A stretch of 8,598 bases of DNA, taken from positions 1-8,598 of the forward strand of contig JAIRNM010000384.1 in assembly GCA_031258055.1 (NCBI GenBank). Direction: 5' to 3'. Of this stretch, positions 1 to 6,268 are shown in pieces (the first letter of the stretch is position 1; every line of letters begins with the position of its first letter). The notes under the pieces were generated by a model. The model made no database searches. It was given only the letters and a program-made list of their open reading frames with translations, and had not been told where the DNA came from. This stretch comes from Bifidobacteriaceae bacterium. GTDB lineage: Bacteria > Actinomycetota > Actinomycetes > Actinomycetales > WQXJ01. The position numbers and the translations under genes are program-made.

Positions 1-1
1 C

Positions 2-325
2 CACTTGCCCTTCGAGGCGCGTTCCGCCCTCGGCATCTACACAGCGGCGGAACGGGAGCGTCAGCTTGAAACCGGTTCCTACGATCAATTCGAGGAAGTC
101 GGCCCCGAGGCGGTCAGCCAGGACGTGGCGATTGAGCCCGAACGCCGGGCCATGAAGACGTCTAAAGCCGTCGGTAACCAGGTCCACTCACCGGCTGACC
201 TGATCGAAGTGATGCAGGGCCGCGCCGCCGACGCGCCGATCTGCATGACCTGCGGCACTAAGATGCGGCCCTCCGGGTCCTGCCACGTCTGCGAGGGCTG
301 CGGCTCGACTTCTGGTTGCAGCTAG
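2..325 (+). CDS. nrdJ: Vitamin B12-dependent (class II) ribonucleotide reductase, C-terminal end (5' partial)
   Basis: Only the last 107 residues are present; the gene begins before the window, so no start can be given. The enzyme reduces ribonucleotides to deoxyribonucleotides in the cytoplasm using adenosylcobalamin, without needing oxygen. The visible part opens with LPFEARSALGIYTAAERER and a GSY motif, the usual lead into the NrdJ tail. After a variable linker it ends in a cysteine-rich module: CMTCGTKMRPSGSC, then CHVCEGCGSTSGC and a final serine. This C-terminal cysteine cluster is typical of NrdJ; in the family it binds zinc and supplies the cysteine pair that re-reduces the active site. 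The stop TAG at 323-325 is one base from the stop of the converging nitrilase gene, and I see no intrinsic terminator behind it. The tail looks intact. Identification is confident because the final motif is almost diagnostic. Confidence 0.94.
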   Translation, partial: HLPFEARSALGIYTAAERERQLETGSYDQFEEVGPEAVSQDVAIEPERRAMKTSKAVGNQVHSPADLIEVMQGRAADAPICMTCGTKMRPSGSCHVCEGCGSTSGCS

Positions 326-326
326 T

Positions 327-1100
327 TCAGGGGAGCGAGGCGGTTCGGGCGCGTGTAGCGGCGACCAGCTCGCTATCGATTTCGGCTAGGGCTATACCCT
401 CTGGCTCGTCCGCTAGGCCAGCCCGGATGACACCGCCAGGGTCAATGATCATCGAACGGCCAATCGTGTCCTTGGCGCGAGTTCCCGCTGCCAACAGATA
501 GGCGCAGTTCTCAATCGCACGGGCCCGCGCTAGGGTCAGCCAGTGGTCTTCTTTGAGGGGGCCGCGTACCCAGGCGGCGCTCAGCGTCAGCACTTCCGCT
601 CCGGCCGCCACGAGTGCACGGGCCCGTTCTGGGAATCGCAATTCGTAGCAGTTGATCAGCCCCAGTCTGAGACCGGCCAATTCAACCGGCGCTCCCGCGT
701 CTGGTGGGCCAGGCCGCACCATCTCCGATTCACGATAAGAAAAAGCGTCGTAGAGCCGAGTTTTCGGCTGGATTGCGACTACCTGGCCAACCGCGTTGAC
801 GGCTACCAGAACGTTCGATGGACGCGGGTCTTCATCTTCCGAACTAGCGAACCCCCCGGCTACTAAGGCGATGGAGAATCGTCGCGCGGCTTTGGCCAAC
901 GCCTCTGGCCACCAGGCCCAAGTTTGATCCGCCAGCCGAGCGAAGGCGGCCGGATCTCCCGGCTGTTGATTCAGCATTGTTTGCTCTGGCAGCACCAGCA
1001 GCTTGGCGCTGCTGGCCGCCGCGCGCTCAATCAATCGAAGCGCCACAGACCAATTAGCTTCGGCCTCCGGTCCCGGAGCCAACTGACCGACCGCCACCAT
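327..1100 (-). CDS. Carbon-nitrogen hydrolase (nitrilase superfamily amidase)
   Basis: A 257-residue cytoplasmic hydrolase of the nitrilase superfamily, which cleaves non-peptide C-N bonds in amides or nitriles through a Glu-Lys-Cys triad. All three residues are visible: E39 in LLVLPEQ, K113 in IQPKTRLYDAF and C151 in GLINCYELRFPE. The second conserved glutamate is probably E184 in KEDHW, followed by the usual RARAIEN helix. The C-terminus has the normal SMIIDPGGV strand and an EID segment. The CYELRFPE form resembles the deaminated-glutathione amidase/omega-amidase (Nit1, Nit2, YafV) branch, but the substrate cannot be read from sequence. I chose ATG at 1100: GGAGGG at 1116-1111 sits 10 bases upstream, whereas the in-frame GTG at 1109 would leave only one base. 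The open frame continues upstream into serA and is not coding there. The gene lies 139 bases downstream of serA on the same strand and may share its transcript. Confidence 0.92.
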   Translation of the reverse strand: MVAVGQLAPGPEAEANWSVALRLIERAAASSAKLLVLPEQTMLNQQPGDPAAFARLADQTWAWWPEALAKAARRFSIALVAGGFASSEDEDPRPSNVLVAVNAVGQVVAIQPKTRLYDAFSYRESEMVRPGPPDAGAPVELAGLRLGLINCYELRFPERARALVAAGAEVLTLSAAWVRGPLKEDHWLTLARARAIENCAYLLAAGTRAKDTIGRSMIIDPGGVIRAGLADEPEGIALAEIDSELVAATRARTASLP

Positions 1101-1180
1101 GGTTTTCACGCCCTCCAGTACACCACACCGCTTCGACGAGATCCTGCCACCGCACGAATGACGTGGGCGAGCGCCGCCCT

Positions 1181-1205
1181 GGCGTTCCGCACGCAGCGGA
1201 GCGCC
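1181..1205. other. Hairpin between serA and the nitrilase gene
   Basis: GGCGTTCCGC (1181-1190) and GCGGAGCGCC (1196-1205) form a 10-bp inverted repeat around the loop ACGCA. One position is a G-U pair in plus-strand RNA but a C-A mismatch in minus-strand RNA, the strand that is actually transcribed here. No T-run follows on the minus strand. It lies 35 bases beyond the serA stop, where a terminator or processing site would be expected, but it does not meet intrinsic-terminator criteria. It could be a weak attenuator between serA and the nitrilase gene, or chance in GC-rich DNA. Confidence 0.3.
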
Positions 1206-1239
1206 ATTCGCGAGATCTGGCCGCTCCCGCCATCTGCTG

Positions 1240-2442
1240 TTAGTAGAGCACGCGGAGGCGGATTGTTTCGTCCAGCGAGGCCAGGTAGTCGAGCGATTCC
1301 GGGTCGGAGGGCGCGCCGAGGTCAGTGATGGCGTAGCCGATCTCGTCGCGGGTGCCCAAGGCCTGGCCCACAATGTTGACGCCGCGCGTGGCCAGCGCGC
1401 CGTTAATCGAGGCCAGCACGCCAGGGGTGTTCCGATGGATATGGGCCACTCGATGGGTGGCGGAAGAACTTGCTTCCAGCGTCAAAGATGGCAGGTTGAT
1501 GGACAGCGACGACGATCCGGTGTGCCAGTAATCGCGCAGTTTGCCAGCCACGAAGCGGCCGATGTTCTCCTGTGCCTCCTCCGTTGACCCGCCTACATGC
1601 GGCGTCAGGATGACATTCGGCAAACCGCGCAGTTCTGAAGTGAAGGGATCGCCAGCGGCGTTCGGCTCGGACGGGAAGACATCGACCGCCGCGCCCGCTA
1701 GATGCCCCGATTCAATCGCTCCCTTCAACGCGCCCAATTCGACAACATGCCCGCGCGAGAGGTTGATGAAGATGGCTCCTTCACGCATGGCGGCGAATTC
1801 GTCTGGGCCGATCATCGCCTCGTTTGCGGCGCGCCCATCGACGTGCAGGGTGACTACGTCGGATATCTGCAACAACTCGTCAAGCGAGTCGAGCCGCCGG
1901 GCGTTGCCCAGGGCCAGTTTTTCCGCGATGTCGTAGAACACCACGGTCATGCCGAGTGATTCGGCCAGCACCGATAGCTGTGAACCGATGTTCCCATAGC
2001 CCACAATCCCCAAGGTGCGTCCGCGCACCTCGTGTGAGCCGGAGGCTGATTTCCGCCAGACACCCCCGTGCAACGACCGGTCCCTTTCAGTTAAACGCCT
2101 GGTCAGAGCGATTATCTCAGCTACCGCTAGCTCCACTACGGAGCGAGTGTTGGAGTACGGCGCGTTGAAGACGGCGATCCCGGCCCGCGTTGCCGCCCGT
2201 TCGGCGATCTGGTTGGTGCCGATACAAAACGCCCCGACTGCCGCCAAGCCCGGCCGGGCCGCCAGCACTTTGCGCGTGACTTGAGTCTTCGAGCGGATGC
2301 CTAGCAGGTCCACGCCGTCCAAGGCCGCGATCAGTTCGGCTTCTTCGAGTGCGTGGGGTCGCGTCTCGACTTCGATTCCGGCCCGCTCCAGCAGGCCCGC
2401 CGCCACAGGATGGACATTCTCAAGGAGAAGGATCTTAGGCAC
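1240..2442 (-). CDS. serA: D-3-phosphoglycerate dehydrogenase with C-terminal ACT domain
   Basis: A 400-residue enzyme that oxidises 3-phosphoglycerate with NAD in the first step of serine biosynthesis. It matches the short E. coli-type SerA (about 410 residues), not the roughly 530-residue form with an intervening domain. Visible parts: substrate-binding region with FCIGTNQ at 72-78; the Rossmann motif GIVGYGNIG at 145-153; catalytic R230 (NLSRG), E259 (PSEP) and H282 (TPHVGGST); and an ACT domain from about 330. In the ACT domain H336, N338 and N356 align with the serine-contacting residues of the E. coli enzyme, so feedback inhibition by serine is likely retained. The start is GTG at 2442, giving the family-typical beginning (V/M)PKILLLENV. 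It lies 2 bases after the helD stop TGA (2447-2445), and the preceding 20 bases hold no purine-rich ribosome-binding site, so translation is probably coupled to helD. The upstream in-frame GTG at 2496 would add 18 atypical residues inside helD and is unlikely. Confidence 0.95.
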   Translation of the reverse strand: MPKILLLENVHPVAAGLLERAGIEVETRPHALEEAELIAALDGVDLLGIRSKTQVTRKVLAARPGLAAVGAFCIGTNQIAERAATRAGIAVFNAPYSNTRSVVELAVAEIIALTRRLTERDRSLHGGVWRKSASGSHEVRGRTLGIVGYGNIGSQLSVLAESLGMTVVFYDIAEKLALGNARRLDSLDELLQISDVVTLHVDGRAANEAMIGPDEFAAMREGAIFINLSRGHVVELGALKGAIESGHLAGAAVDVFPSEPNAAGDPFTSELRGLPNVILTPHVGGSTEEAQENIGRFVAGKLRDYWHTGSSSLSINLPSLTLEASSSATHRVAHIHRNTPGVLASINGALATRGVNIVGQALGTRDEIGYAITDLGAPSDPESLDYLASLDETIRLRVLY

Positions 2443-2444
2443 CG

Positions 2445-4739
2445 TCAAATAGTAGCGGCGGCCGATGCCGTCGCCGCCGCTAGCGCCCAGTCCCACGGTT
2501 GGTCAGTTGGACGCAGGAGCCAAAGACGGCGGGTCGGCCGGGTCATCGCCACATACAGATCGGCCGCGCCAGTACGGCGGTCGAATTCCGTTTCGGTGCC
2601 CGCCCAGGCGGCGATCGCCGCCGGATTGACGATAATCACCTCATCGAATTCCAGACCTTTGACTTCTGGGGCGCTTAGCACCGAGAGCGGGAAATCAAGC
2701 GGGCTCTCACCCGCGCCCGCCATCTTCTCCGCCAGGTCTGAGCCCACAGCGCTGGCCCGGACCGCCGCCAGGTCCGACCCGGCCGCGATCACGGCGATCC
2801 GCCCCACATCACCACGGGGCAGACGGCTGCGGGCTAAGGCGACGGCTTCTGCCACTGGATCGGCCACGGGGCAATCCATCAATGAATTTGGCACGTTGCG
2901 GGCGGCCACATCGTGGCCGACCGGTAGCCCGGCAGCGCGGGCCAGCCGCTGAGCGGCGTCGACAACCGCTGCCGGGGTGCGGTAGTTGACCGTCAACTCT
3001 TCCAATGTCCATGCGTCCGCCCCCAACACCGGCGAGAGCGACGCCTCCCAGGAGCCCGAGGCGCCGGGTGCCCGAGTCTGGCCTGAATCGCCTACCACCG
3101 TCAAGGACCGGCTAGGGCAACGACGCAACAGCGAACGCCAATCCATCGGCGTCAACTCTTGGGCTTCGTCCACGACGATATGTCCGTAAGTCCAAGAGCG
3201 GTCGGCGCTGGCCCGCTCCGCCAAGCTCAAAGCCGGGCCGGCGGCGGCGAAGCGATCAGCCAGTTGTTCGGCCGAAACTAGTCCGGCGCCGCCCTGTTGG
3301 GCTAACACCAGGCCGGCGTATTCGACATCCTGGCGTTGGCGCAAAGCGGCGTGTCGGGCTTCAGCCCCAGCGGCGGCATCGTCCTGGCCTAAAAGCTCGG
3401 CCGCTTCGTCTATCAGCGGGACGTCGGAAACGGTCCAATCAGAGCCAGCCGGGCGGACCAAGGCGGACCGCTCAGTGGCGGACAAGCGCGGCGCGCAGTA
3501 CTCCAAGAGATAGGGCTTGGCGAATAAGTCGCTGACCAGGCGGGTTGGCGTCATCGGCATCCAGCAGAGGTTGATGGCGGTTCTCACGTCGCGGGCGGCC
3601 CGCAGGTCCTCAGAGACCTCGGCCAAGTCGGCCGTCCTCAAGTCGGTGCCGGACTGTTCGGCGAACTGCCTGGCCAGGCGGGATAACAGTTCCCGCACGA
3701 AGACTTGGCGGGCTTGGTTGTAGGGCTTGGTCGAGGCGCGGGCCAGACGCCGGGCCTCAGCCACATCAGATCGTTTGAGCACCAAATCGCGTCCCAGCAC
3801 CGGCAGGGCCAGGTCACGGCGGGGGAGGCGTTGACGTTCCTTGACGGCGCGGGCGATCACCGAGGCCATCTCGACGCGCCCCTTGATCTCAGCCACCTCC
3901 GGCCGGTCAGCGGCTCCGGCGCTGAAGCCGGGGATTAATTCGGCCATCGTGGTGGCGACCACGCCCGTTTCGCCCAATGAGGGCAGGACGCGGTCAATGT
4001 AACGCAAGAAGATCTTGGTCGGACCCAGGATCAAGACGCCGGAGTTCTCCAGGCGGTCGCGGTGGGTGTAAAGCAGGTAAGCGGCGCGATGCAGGGCGAC
4101 GGCAGTCTTGCCGGTGCCGGGTCCGCCTTGGACCACCAAGGCGCCCGCCAAGTCGGAACGGATGATCCGGTCCTGCTCCGCTTGGATGGTGGCGACGATG
4201 TCGTTCATGCGGCCGGTCCGTCCAGCCGCCAGCGCTGCCATGAGGGCTCCCTCACCGGCCAGTTCAACCGCTTGATCATCGCTGACGCCTAAGGCGGCCT
4301 CCAGGTCGAGCAACTCGTCTTCGACGGCGGTGACCCGCCGCCCGCTAGTGGTGATGTGGCGGCGCCGTGCCACGCCCAAGCGATGGTTGGGTGTGGCTTG
4401 GTAGAAAGGCTCCGCTGCCGGGGCGCGCCAGTCGGTCAGGAGGGGAGTCAGGTCCTCGGCTTGCAGGCCGATCCGCCCGATGTGTCTGACTTCGGCATCG
4501 TCCATGGTCAAAGCGCCGAAAACGAGCCGGTCTTCAACGGACTCGAGCTGGGCCAGGCGGTCGGCGTGGAGGGTGGCGAAGGCGTCGCGTTCGGAACGGT
4601 TCTGGGGTGAGCCGCCCGCCCGCGAGGCCTTGACCTCGCTCAGCCGTTGGCGAGCCTGGCCGCGAAGGGCGTCGAGACGTTTGTAAAGGCGATCTAGATA
4701 GCGTTGCTCCCCAGCGATTGGCGAGGTGTCAGCGGGCAA
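2445..4739 (-). CDS. helD: HelD-like RNA polymerase recycling ATPase (UvrD/Rep-type superfamily 1 fold)
   Basis: A 764-residue ATPase of the actinobacterial (class II) HelD group. HelD proteins bind RNA polymerase and release it from stalled or post-termination complexes; the related HelR removes rifampicin. In order: an N-terminal helical pair (about 10-75, EQRYLDRLYKRLDALR and ADRLAQLESVEDRL) fitting the coiled-coil arm that enters the secondary channel; the conserved GRIGL and TDWRAPAAEPFYQ block (88-114); Walker A GGPGTGKT at 205-212; a long insert (about 260-450) in the position of the primary-channel loop; Walker B VVDEAQE at 522-528; VVGDSGQT at 548-555; VNYRTP at 584-589; VKGLEFDEVII at 693-703; and YVAMTRPTRRLWLL at 729-742. 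The family has no UvrD 1B/2B domains and is not thought to unwind DNA. The start is TTG at 4739 with GAAGGGA (4753-4747) 7 bases upstream. Its stop lies 2 bases before serA. I see no inverted-repeat rifampicin-associated element upstream, so ordinary HelD is favoured over inducible HelR. Confidence 0.92.
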   Translation of the reverse strand: MPADTSPIAGEQRYLDRLYKRLDALRGQARQRLSEVKASRAGGSPQNRSERDAFATLHADRLAQLESVEDRLVFGALTMDDAEVRHIGRIGLQAEDLTPLLTDWRAPAAEPFYQATPNHRLGVARRRHITTSGRRVTAVEDELLDLEAALGVSDDQAVELAGEGALMAALAAGRTGRMNDIVATIQAEQDRIIRSDLAGALVVQGGPGTGKTAVALHRAAYLLYTHRDRLENSGVLILGPTKIFLRYIDRVLPSLGETGVVATTMAELIPGFSAGAADRPEVAEIKGRVEMASVIARAVKERQRLPRRDLALPVLGRDLVLKRSDVAEARRLARASTKPYNQARQVFVRELLSRLARQFAEQSGTDLRTADLAEVSEDLRAARDVRTAINLCWMPMTPTRLVSDLFAKPYLLEYCAPRLSATERSALVRPAGSDWTVSDVPLIDEAAELLGQDDAAAGAEARHAALRQRQDVEYAGLVLAQQGGAGLVSAEQLADRFAAAGPALSLAERASADRSWTYGHIVVDEAQELTPMDWRSLLRRCPSRSLTVVGDSGQTRAPGASGSWEASLSPVLGADAWTLEELTVNYRTPAAVVDAAQRLARAAGLPVGHDVAARNVPNSLMDCPVADPVAEAVALARSRLPRGDVGRIAVIAAGSDLAAVRASAVGSDLAEKMAGAGESPLDFPLSVLSAPEVKGLEFDEVIIVNPAAIAAWAGTETEFDRRTGAADLYVAMTRPTRRLWLLRPTDQPWDWALAAATASAAATI

Positions 4740-4855
4740 GACGTAGTCCCTTCAGCCAAGAAAACGGAGCCAACAATTTTACTCCCTTCGGTGGCCGCGG
4801 GCTGGGAATAGGAGCTAAGTTGATTGTGTTGTGTAGGGCGTATGGCAAGGTGAAT
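4740..4855. promoter_or_regulatory. Divergent intergenic region between helD and the PAC2 gene
   Basis: This 116-base spacer separates two divergent genes and must carry at least one promoter for each. It contains the most AT-rich patch nearby. On the minus strand TAAAAT (4781-4776) is a good -10 candidate for helD and would place transcription start about 29 bases before the TTG codon, but no convincing -35 box lies 16-18 bases further up. On the plus strand TTGATT and TATGGC lie 15 bases apart just before the PAC2 start, a poor spacing. The exact start sites are therefore unassigned. The helD ribosome-binding site GAAGGGA (4753-4747) is also here. Confidence 0.4.
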
Positions 4856-5788
4856 ATGGGGGAAACTATGGAGAAGCTTTACACGATTAATGACGAGGTG
4901 GCCGCCAAACTGGAACAGTCCGAGGCGCCGGTCTTGCTTTATGCCTTCGACGGGTTTGTCGATTCGGGCATCGCCGCCGGTCTGGCGATCGGCGATCTGG
5001 TCAACCAGAGCGAGTCGGAACGTCTGGTCACCTTCAACACGGACGCGTTGATCGATTACCGTTCGCGCCGACCGCCGATGACGTTCAGCGCCGAGGGCTG
5101 GTCTGACTATCACCAGCCGCGCTTAGGGATTGACCTGGTGCACGATGCCGACGGGTCGCCCTTCTTGCTCATGTACGGCCCGGAGCCGGACTCGCGCTGG
5201 GAGGCTTTCGCCGAGGCGATCATCGAAGTGGTGGAGACTTTCGATGTGCGTCTGGCGGTGGGCTTGCACGGCATGCCTTCGGCTGCGCCGCACACCCGCG
5301 AGTGGAAGGTGACCGGTCCCGGCAACGCCGGTGAACTGATCAAACAGGTGGCGGGCAAGTCAGACGCGAAACTGCAGATGCCCGGCAGCGCGATGGCTCT
5401 GACCGAGTTCAAGCTGCGCGAGGTTGGCCGCGAGGCGCAGACCTTCGTGGTCCACGTGCCGCACTATTTGACTCAAATGCCCTCGCCCATCGCGACCACC
5501 AAGTTGATGAAGGAAGTTGGCGTCGCTACTGGTCTGAGCTTTGACCTCAGCCGCTTGGAGAAGGGCGCCGATGTCCAGCGCGAGCAGATTGACCGTCAGA
5601 TCAGCGAGCAGCCCGAACTGGCTGAGGCGATCAAGAAGATGGAAGAGGAATGGGACCGCCTGCCGACCGTCTTCAGCGGTGAACTGCCCGCTCAGGCGCT
5701 GCCCAGCGGCGACGAACTAGCGGCTGAATTTGAGCGCTTCCTGGCTTCCCAAAACGACGACGATTCGGCAAGTCCCTTTACCGAGTGA
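4856..5788 (+). CDS. PAC2 family protein (proteasome assembly chaperone-like)
   Basis: A 310-residue cytoplasmic protein of the PAC2 family, related to proteasome assembly chaperones of archaea and eukaryotes. In actinobacteria the family is widespread and its exact role is unproven. Recognisable parts: VLLYAFDGFVDSG at 27-38, the first strand and turn; NTDALIDYRSRRP at 61-73; LLMYGPEPDSRWEAFAEAI at 104-122; VGLHGMPSAAPHTR at 135-148; and FVVHVPHYLTQMP at 197-209. The C-terminal part is helical and charged, with an acidic tail. No signal peptide or membrane segment is seen. I chose ATG at 4856 because AAGGTGA (4847-4853) precedes it in good register. ATG at 4868, giving 306 residues and the beginning MEKLYTI, has only a G-rich stretch before it but is a real alternative. 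The open frame extends upstream to 4718, antisense to helD, and is not coding there. No terminator follows, so transcripts may read through to the cold-shock gene. Confidence 0.88.
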   Translation: MGETMEKLYTINDEVAAKLEQSEAPVLLYAFDGFVDSGIAAGLAIGDLVNQSESERLVTFNTDALIDYRSRRPPMTFSAEGWSDYHQPRLGIDLVHDADGSPFLLMYGPEPDSRWEAFAEAIIEVVETFDVRLAVGLHGMPSAAPHTREWKVTGPGNAGELIKQVAGKSDAKLQMPGSAMALTEFKLREVGREAQTFVVHVPHYLTQMPSPIATTKLMKEVGVATGLSFDLSRLEKGADVQREQIDRQISEQPELAEAIKKMEEEWDRLPTVFSGELPAQALPSGDELAAEFERFLASQNDDDSASPFTE

Positions 5789-5806
5789 GCTAATTCGTGC
5801 CAGAAT
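5777..5806 (+). promoter_or_regulatory. Weak candidate promoter for the cold-shock gene
   Basis: TTTACC (5777-5782) and CAGAAT (5801-5806) are 18 bases apart, and each matches 4 of 6 positions of the housekeeping sigma consensus. Transcription would start near 5813, giving a leader of about 120 bases that contains the whole hairpin at 5844-5924. The -35 box overlaps the end of the PAC2 gene. Such matches are common by chance, so this is only a suggestion. Confidence 0.2.
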
Positions 5807-5843
5807 CGTGCCTGCGGCAGTTTCGCGAGACCGAGCAAGTGCC

Positions 5844-5924
5844 TTTTCCGGGGACTTGGCTGGGCTCATGGATCAGCAGTAATTGGTGGGTCCAGCATCC
5901 GGCTGAGCCCGTGTCCCCGGAAGG
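5844..5924 (+). promoter_or_regulatory. Structured 5' leader of the cold-shock gene, covering its ribosome-binding site
   Basis: The leader can fold into a long two-part hairpin. The outer stem pairs 5844-5855 (TTTTCCGGGGAC) with 5913-5924 (GTCCCCGGAAGG): ten Watson-Crick pairs and two G-U pairs. The inner stem pairs GGGCTCA (5862-5868) with TGAGCCC (5904-5910), extended past a small bulge by GGAT (5870-5873) with ATCC (5897-5900). The right arm of the outer stem contains AAGG of the cold-shock gene's ribosome-binding site (AAGGA, 5921-5925), so the folded form should hide it. No T-run follows, so it is not an intrinsic terminator. The pairing is read directly from the sequence; a role in cold or heat control is inferred by analogy with the structured cspA leader of E. 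coli. Confidence 0.6.
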
Positions 5925-5934
5925 AACAGCATTT

Positions 5935-6138
5935 ATGGCTACAGGAGTAGTGAAGTTTTTCACTCCTGAAAAAGGTTACGGTTTCATCGCCCCTGATGGC
6001 GGCGGCCGCGACTTGTTCGTGCATTACTCAGCGATTCAGTCTGATGGCTTCAGGACCCTTGAAAAGGATCAACAGGTCGAGTTCGATGTGGTGGACTCGC
6101 CCAAAGGCCCGCAGGCTGCCAACGTCAAGCTCGTCTAA
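5935..6138 (+). CDS. csp: Cold-shock domain protein (CspA family)
   Basis: A 67-residue single-domain nucleic-acid-binding protein, the standard size for bacterial CspA proteins, which act as RNA chaperones by binding single-stranded RNA or DNA in the cytoplasm. The five-strand OB fold is complete: MATGVVKFF; the RNP1 motif KGYGFI at 13-18; the RNP2 motif LFVHYSAI at 27-34; and the closing strands with VEFDV and PQAANVKLV. The aromatic residues F9, Y15, F17, F28, H30 and Y31 form the usual binding face. The start is ATG at 5935, preceded by AAGGA (5921-5925) with 9 bases of spacing. The frame stays open back to 5797, but the extra residues are not CspA-like. The gene follows PAC2 by 146 bases, has a leader able to fold over its own ribosome-binding site, and ends at a strong terminator. 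It probably forms its own transcription unit. Whether it is cold-induced cannot be told from the protein. Confidence 0.97.
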   Translation: MATGVVKFFTPEKGYGFIAPDGGGRDLFVHYSAIQSDGFRTLEKDQQVEFDVVDSPKGPQAANVKLV

Positions 6139-6157
6139 GCAGGGTTAAATCCCGGTT

Positions 6158-6192
6158 AAAGCGCCGGCTCCCACAGCGGAGTCGGCGCTTTT
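6158..6192 (+). terminator. Intrinsic terminator of the cold-shock gene
   Basis: AAAGCGCCGGCTCC (6158-6171) pairs with GGAGTCGGCGCTTT (6178-6191) around the loop CACAGC. This gives a 14-bp stem with a single G-U pair, followed by a short T-run (6189-6192). It begins 20 bases after the stop codon. The A's at the left foot mean the minus-strand copy also ends in T's, so it might stop read-through from the converging hypD transcript too. Confidence 0.88.
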
Positions 6193-6222
6193 GCCTGCCC
6201 GCCACTTCCAAACACGGCTAGC

Positions 6223-6251
6223 CGATGCCGTCACCCCGCCCCACGGCATCG
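6223..6251 (-). terminator. Hairpin downstream of hypD, possible terminator
   Basis: CGATGCCGT (6223-6231) and ACGGCATCG (6243-6251) form a perfect 9-bp stem with an 11-base C-rich loop, 18 bases beyond the hypD stop. There is no T-run after it on the minus strand, so it is not a canonical intrinsic terminator. It could stabilise the hyp mRNA 3' end or assist termination together with the symmetrical hairpin at 6158-6191. Confidence 0.35.
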
Positions 6252-6268
6252 CCCCAGGTCGGCGGGTC

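Noticed and set aside
1101..1373. N-terminal extension of the nitrilase gene back into serA
   Set aside because: The extra residues are Arg/Ser/Thr-rich antisense-type sequence overlapping serA, and the internal ATG at 1100 gives the normal family N-terminus and has GGAGGG upstream.
2353..2952. A 199-codon plus-strand open frame across the serA-helD junction
   Set aside because: It is antisense to two well-supported genes, its product is a low-complexity Arg/Ala/Ser protein typical of GC-rich shadow frames, and no ribosome-binding site supports it.
4740..4800. Rifampicin-associated element upstream of helD, which would mark it as HelR
   Set aside because: No long GC-rich inverted repeat of that type is present between helD and its neighbour; only an AT-rich candidate -10 and a ribosome-binding site are seen.
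4718..4855. N-terminal extension of the PAC2 protein into the helD start region
   Set aside because: It overlaps the divergent helD gene and promoter region and would add 46 residues not found at PAC2 N-termini.
5868..5882. Mini-ORF ATG GAT CAG CAG TAA inside the csp leader, as a possible leader peptide
   Set aside because: There is no ribosome-binding site before it, its first codon lies in the inner stem, and a 4-codon frame is expected by chance.
5797..5934. In-frame extension of the cold-shock protein by 46 residues
   Set aside because: The frame is open, but the extra residues resemble no CspA N-terminus, the region folds as a leader, and ATG 5935 has a well-placed ribosome-binding site.
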